Positions 5,220 through 5,245 of a stretch of DNA of 5,245 bases are shown here, piece by piece; positions within the stretch are counted from its first letter, which is position 1, and each line of letters starts with the position of its first letter. The DNA is from Candidatus Microgenomates bacterium (lineage in GTDB: Bacteria > Patescibacteriota > Microgenomatia > UBA1406 > GWC2-37-13): positions 1-5,245 of the forward strand of contig WFWI01000112.1 in NCBI GenBank assembly GCA_015491205.1, written 5' to 3'. The position numbers were made by a program, and so were the translations under genes. The notes below the pieces were generated by a model. It was not told the origin of the DNA, ran no database searches, and saw nothing but the letters and a program-made list of their open reading frames with translations.

Positions 5220-5225
5220 TTTATA
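5220..5225 (-). promoter_or_regulatory. -10 box of thiI, implying a leaderless message
   Basis: TATAAA on the minus strand ends seven bases before the thiI ATG, so transcription would begin at or next to the start codon. There is no Shine-Dalgarno site. The -35 region falls at or beyond the window edge and cannot be assessed. Confidence 0.4.
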
Positions 5226-5245
5226 GTGAACTGTAATATTTATAA

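Noticed and set aside
1..5245. CRISPR array, attachment sites or a new defence system
   Set aside because: No regularly spaced direct repeats with unique spacers exist. The only defence-like content is the broken toxin-antitoxin pair, and the remaining genes are housekeeping or surface functions.

Overview
This is an AT-rich bacterial stretch with Lys/Glu/Phe-rich proteins and the standard stop codons. There is no rRNA, tRNA or other taxonomic marker, so the source is a guess. The short leaders, the lack of Shine-Dalgarno sites, the short divergent enzymes and the intergenic palindromes would suit a small-genome lineage such as Patescibacteria/CPR (low confidence).

Layout. (1) 1-2040: a type II toxin-antitoxin locus on the + strand. 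A ribbon-helix-helix antitoxin gene (vapB-like, 159-389) has a good promoter and a possible operator. Thirteen bases downstream is a PIN-domain toxin gene (vapC-like, 403-2040) that is broken twice: by an insertion sequence and by a one-base frameshift. (2) 470-1661: a 1192-bp insertion sequence with 27-bp imperfect terminal inverted repeats and a 9-bp target duplication (461-469 and 1662-1670). Its minus-strand transposase has a Cys4 zinc ribbon, a helix-turn-helix and a DDE domain with the C-x2-H signature, matching the zinc-binding IS256/IS1249-type transposases. Its start region is interrupted by a stop codon or by a one-base shift at an A7 run. (3) 2080-2727, minus: a ribulose-phosphate 3-epimerase family protein with one expected metal ligand changed. 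(4) 2728-2849: the gap between divergent genes, holding seven 7-bp tandem units and a compact GC-rich hairpin. (5) 2850-3962, plus: a membrane-anchored glycoside hydrolase 18-like protein with a reduced active-site motif that keeps the catalytic Glu. (6) 3963-4096: a convergent gap with a large imperfect hairpin and a terminator-like stem with T runs. (7) 4097-5212, minus: ThiI, the tRNA 4-thiouridine synthase, without a rhodanese domain.

The genes do not form one pathway. vapB-vapC was an operon; rpe, the GH18 gene and thiI each appear to be single transcription units. The points most worth a second look are the doubly broken toxin beside an intact antitoxin, the lesion or recoding site in the transposase, -10 boxes lying 6-9 bases from the start codons of three chromosomal genes, and the unrelated perfect or near-perfect palindromes found in three intergenic regions. 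I found no convincing new multi-gene system.
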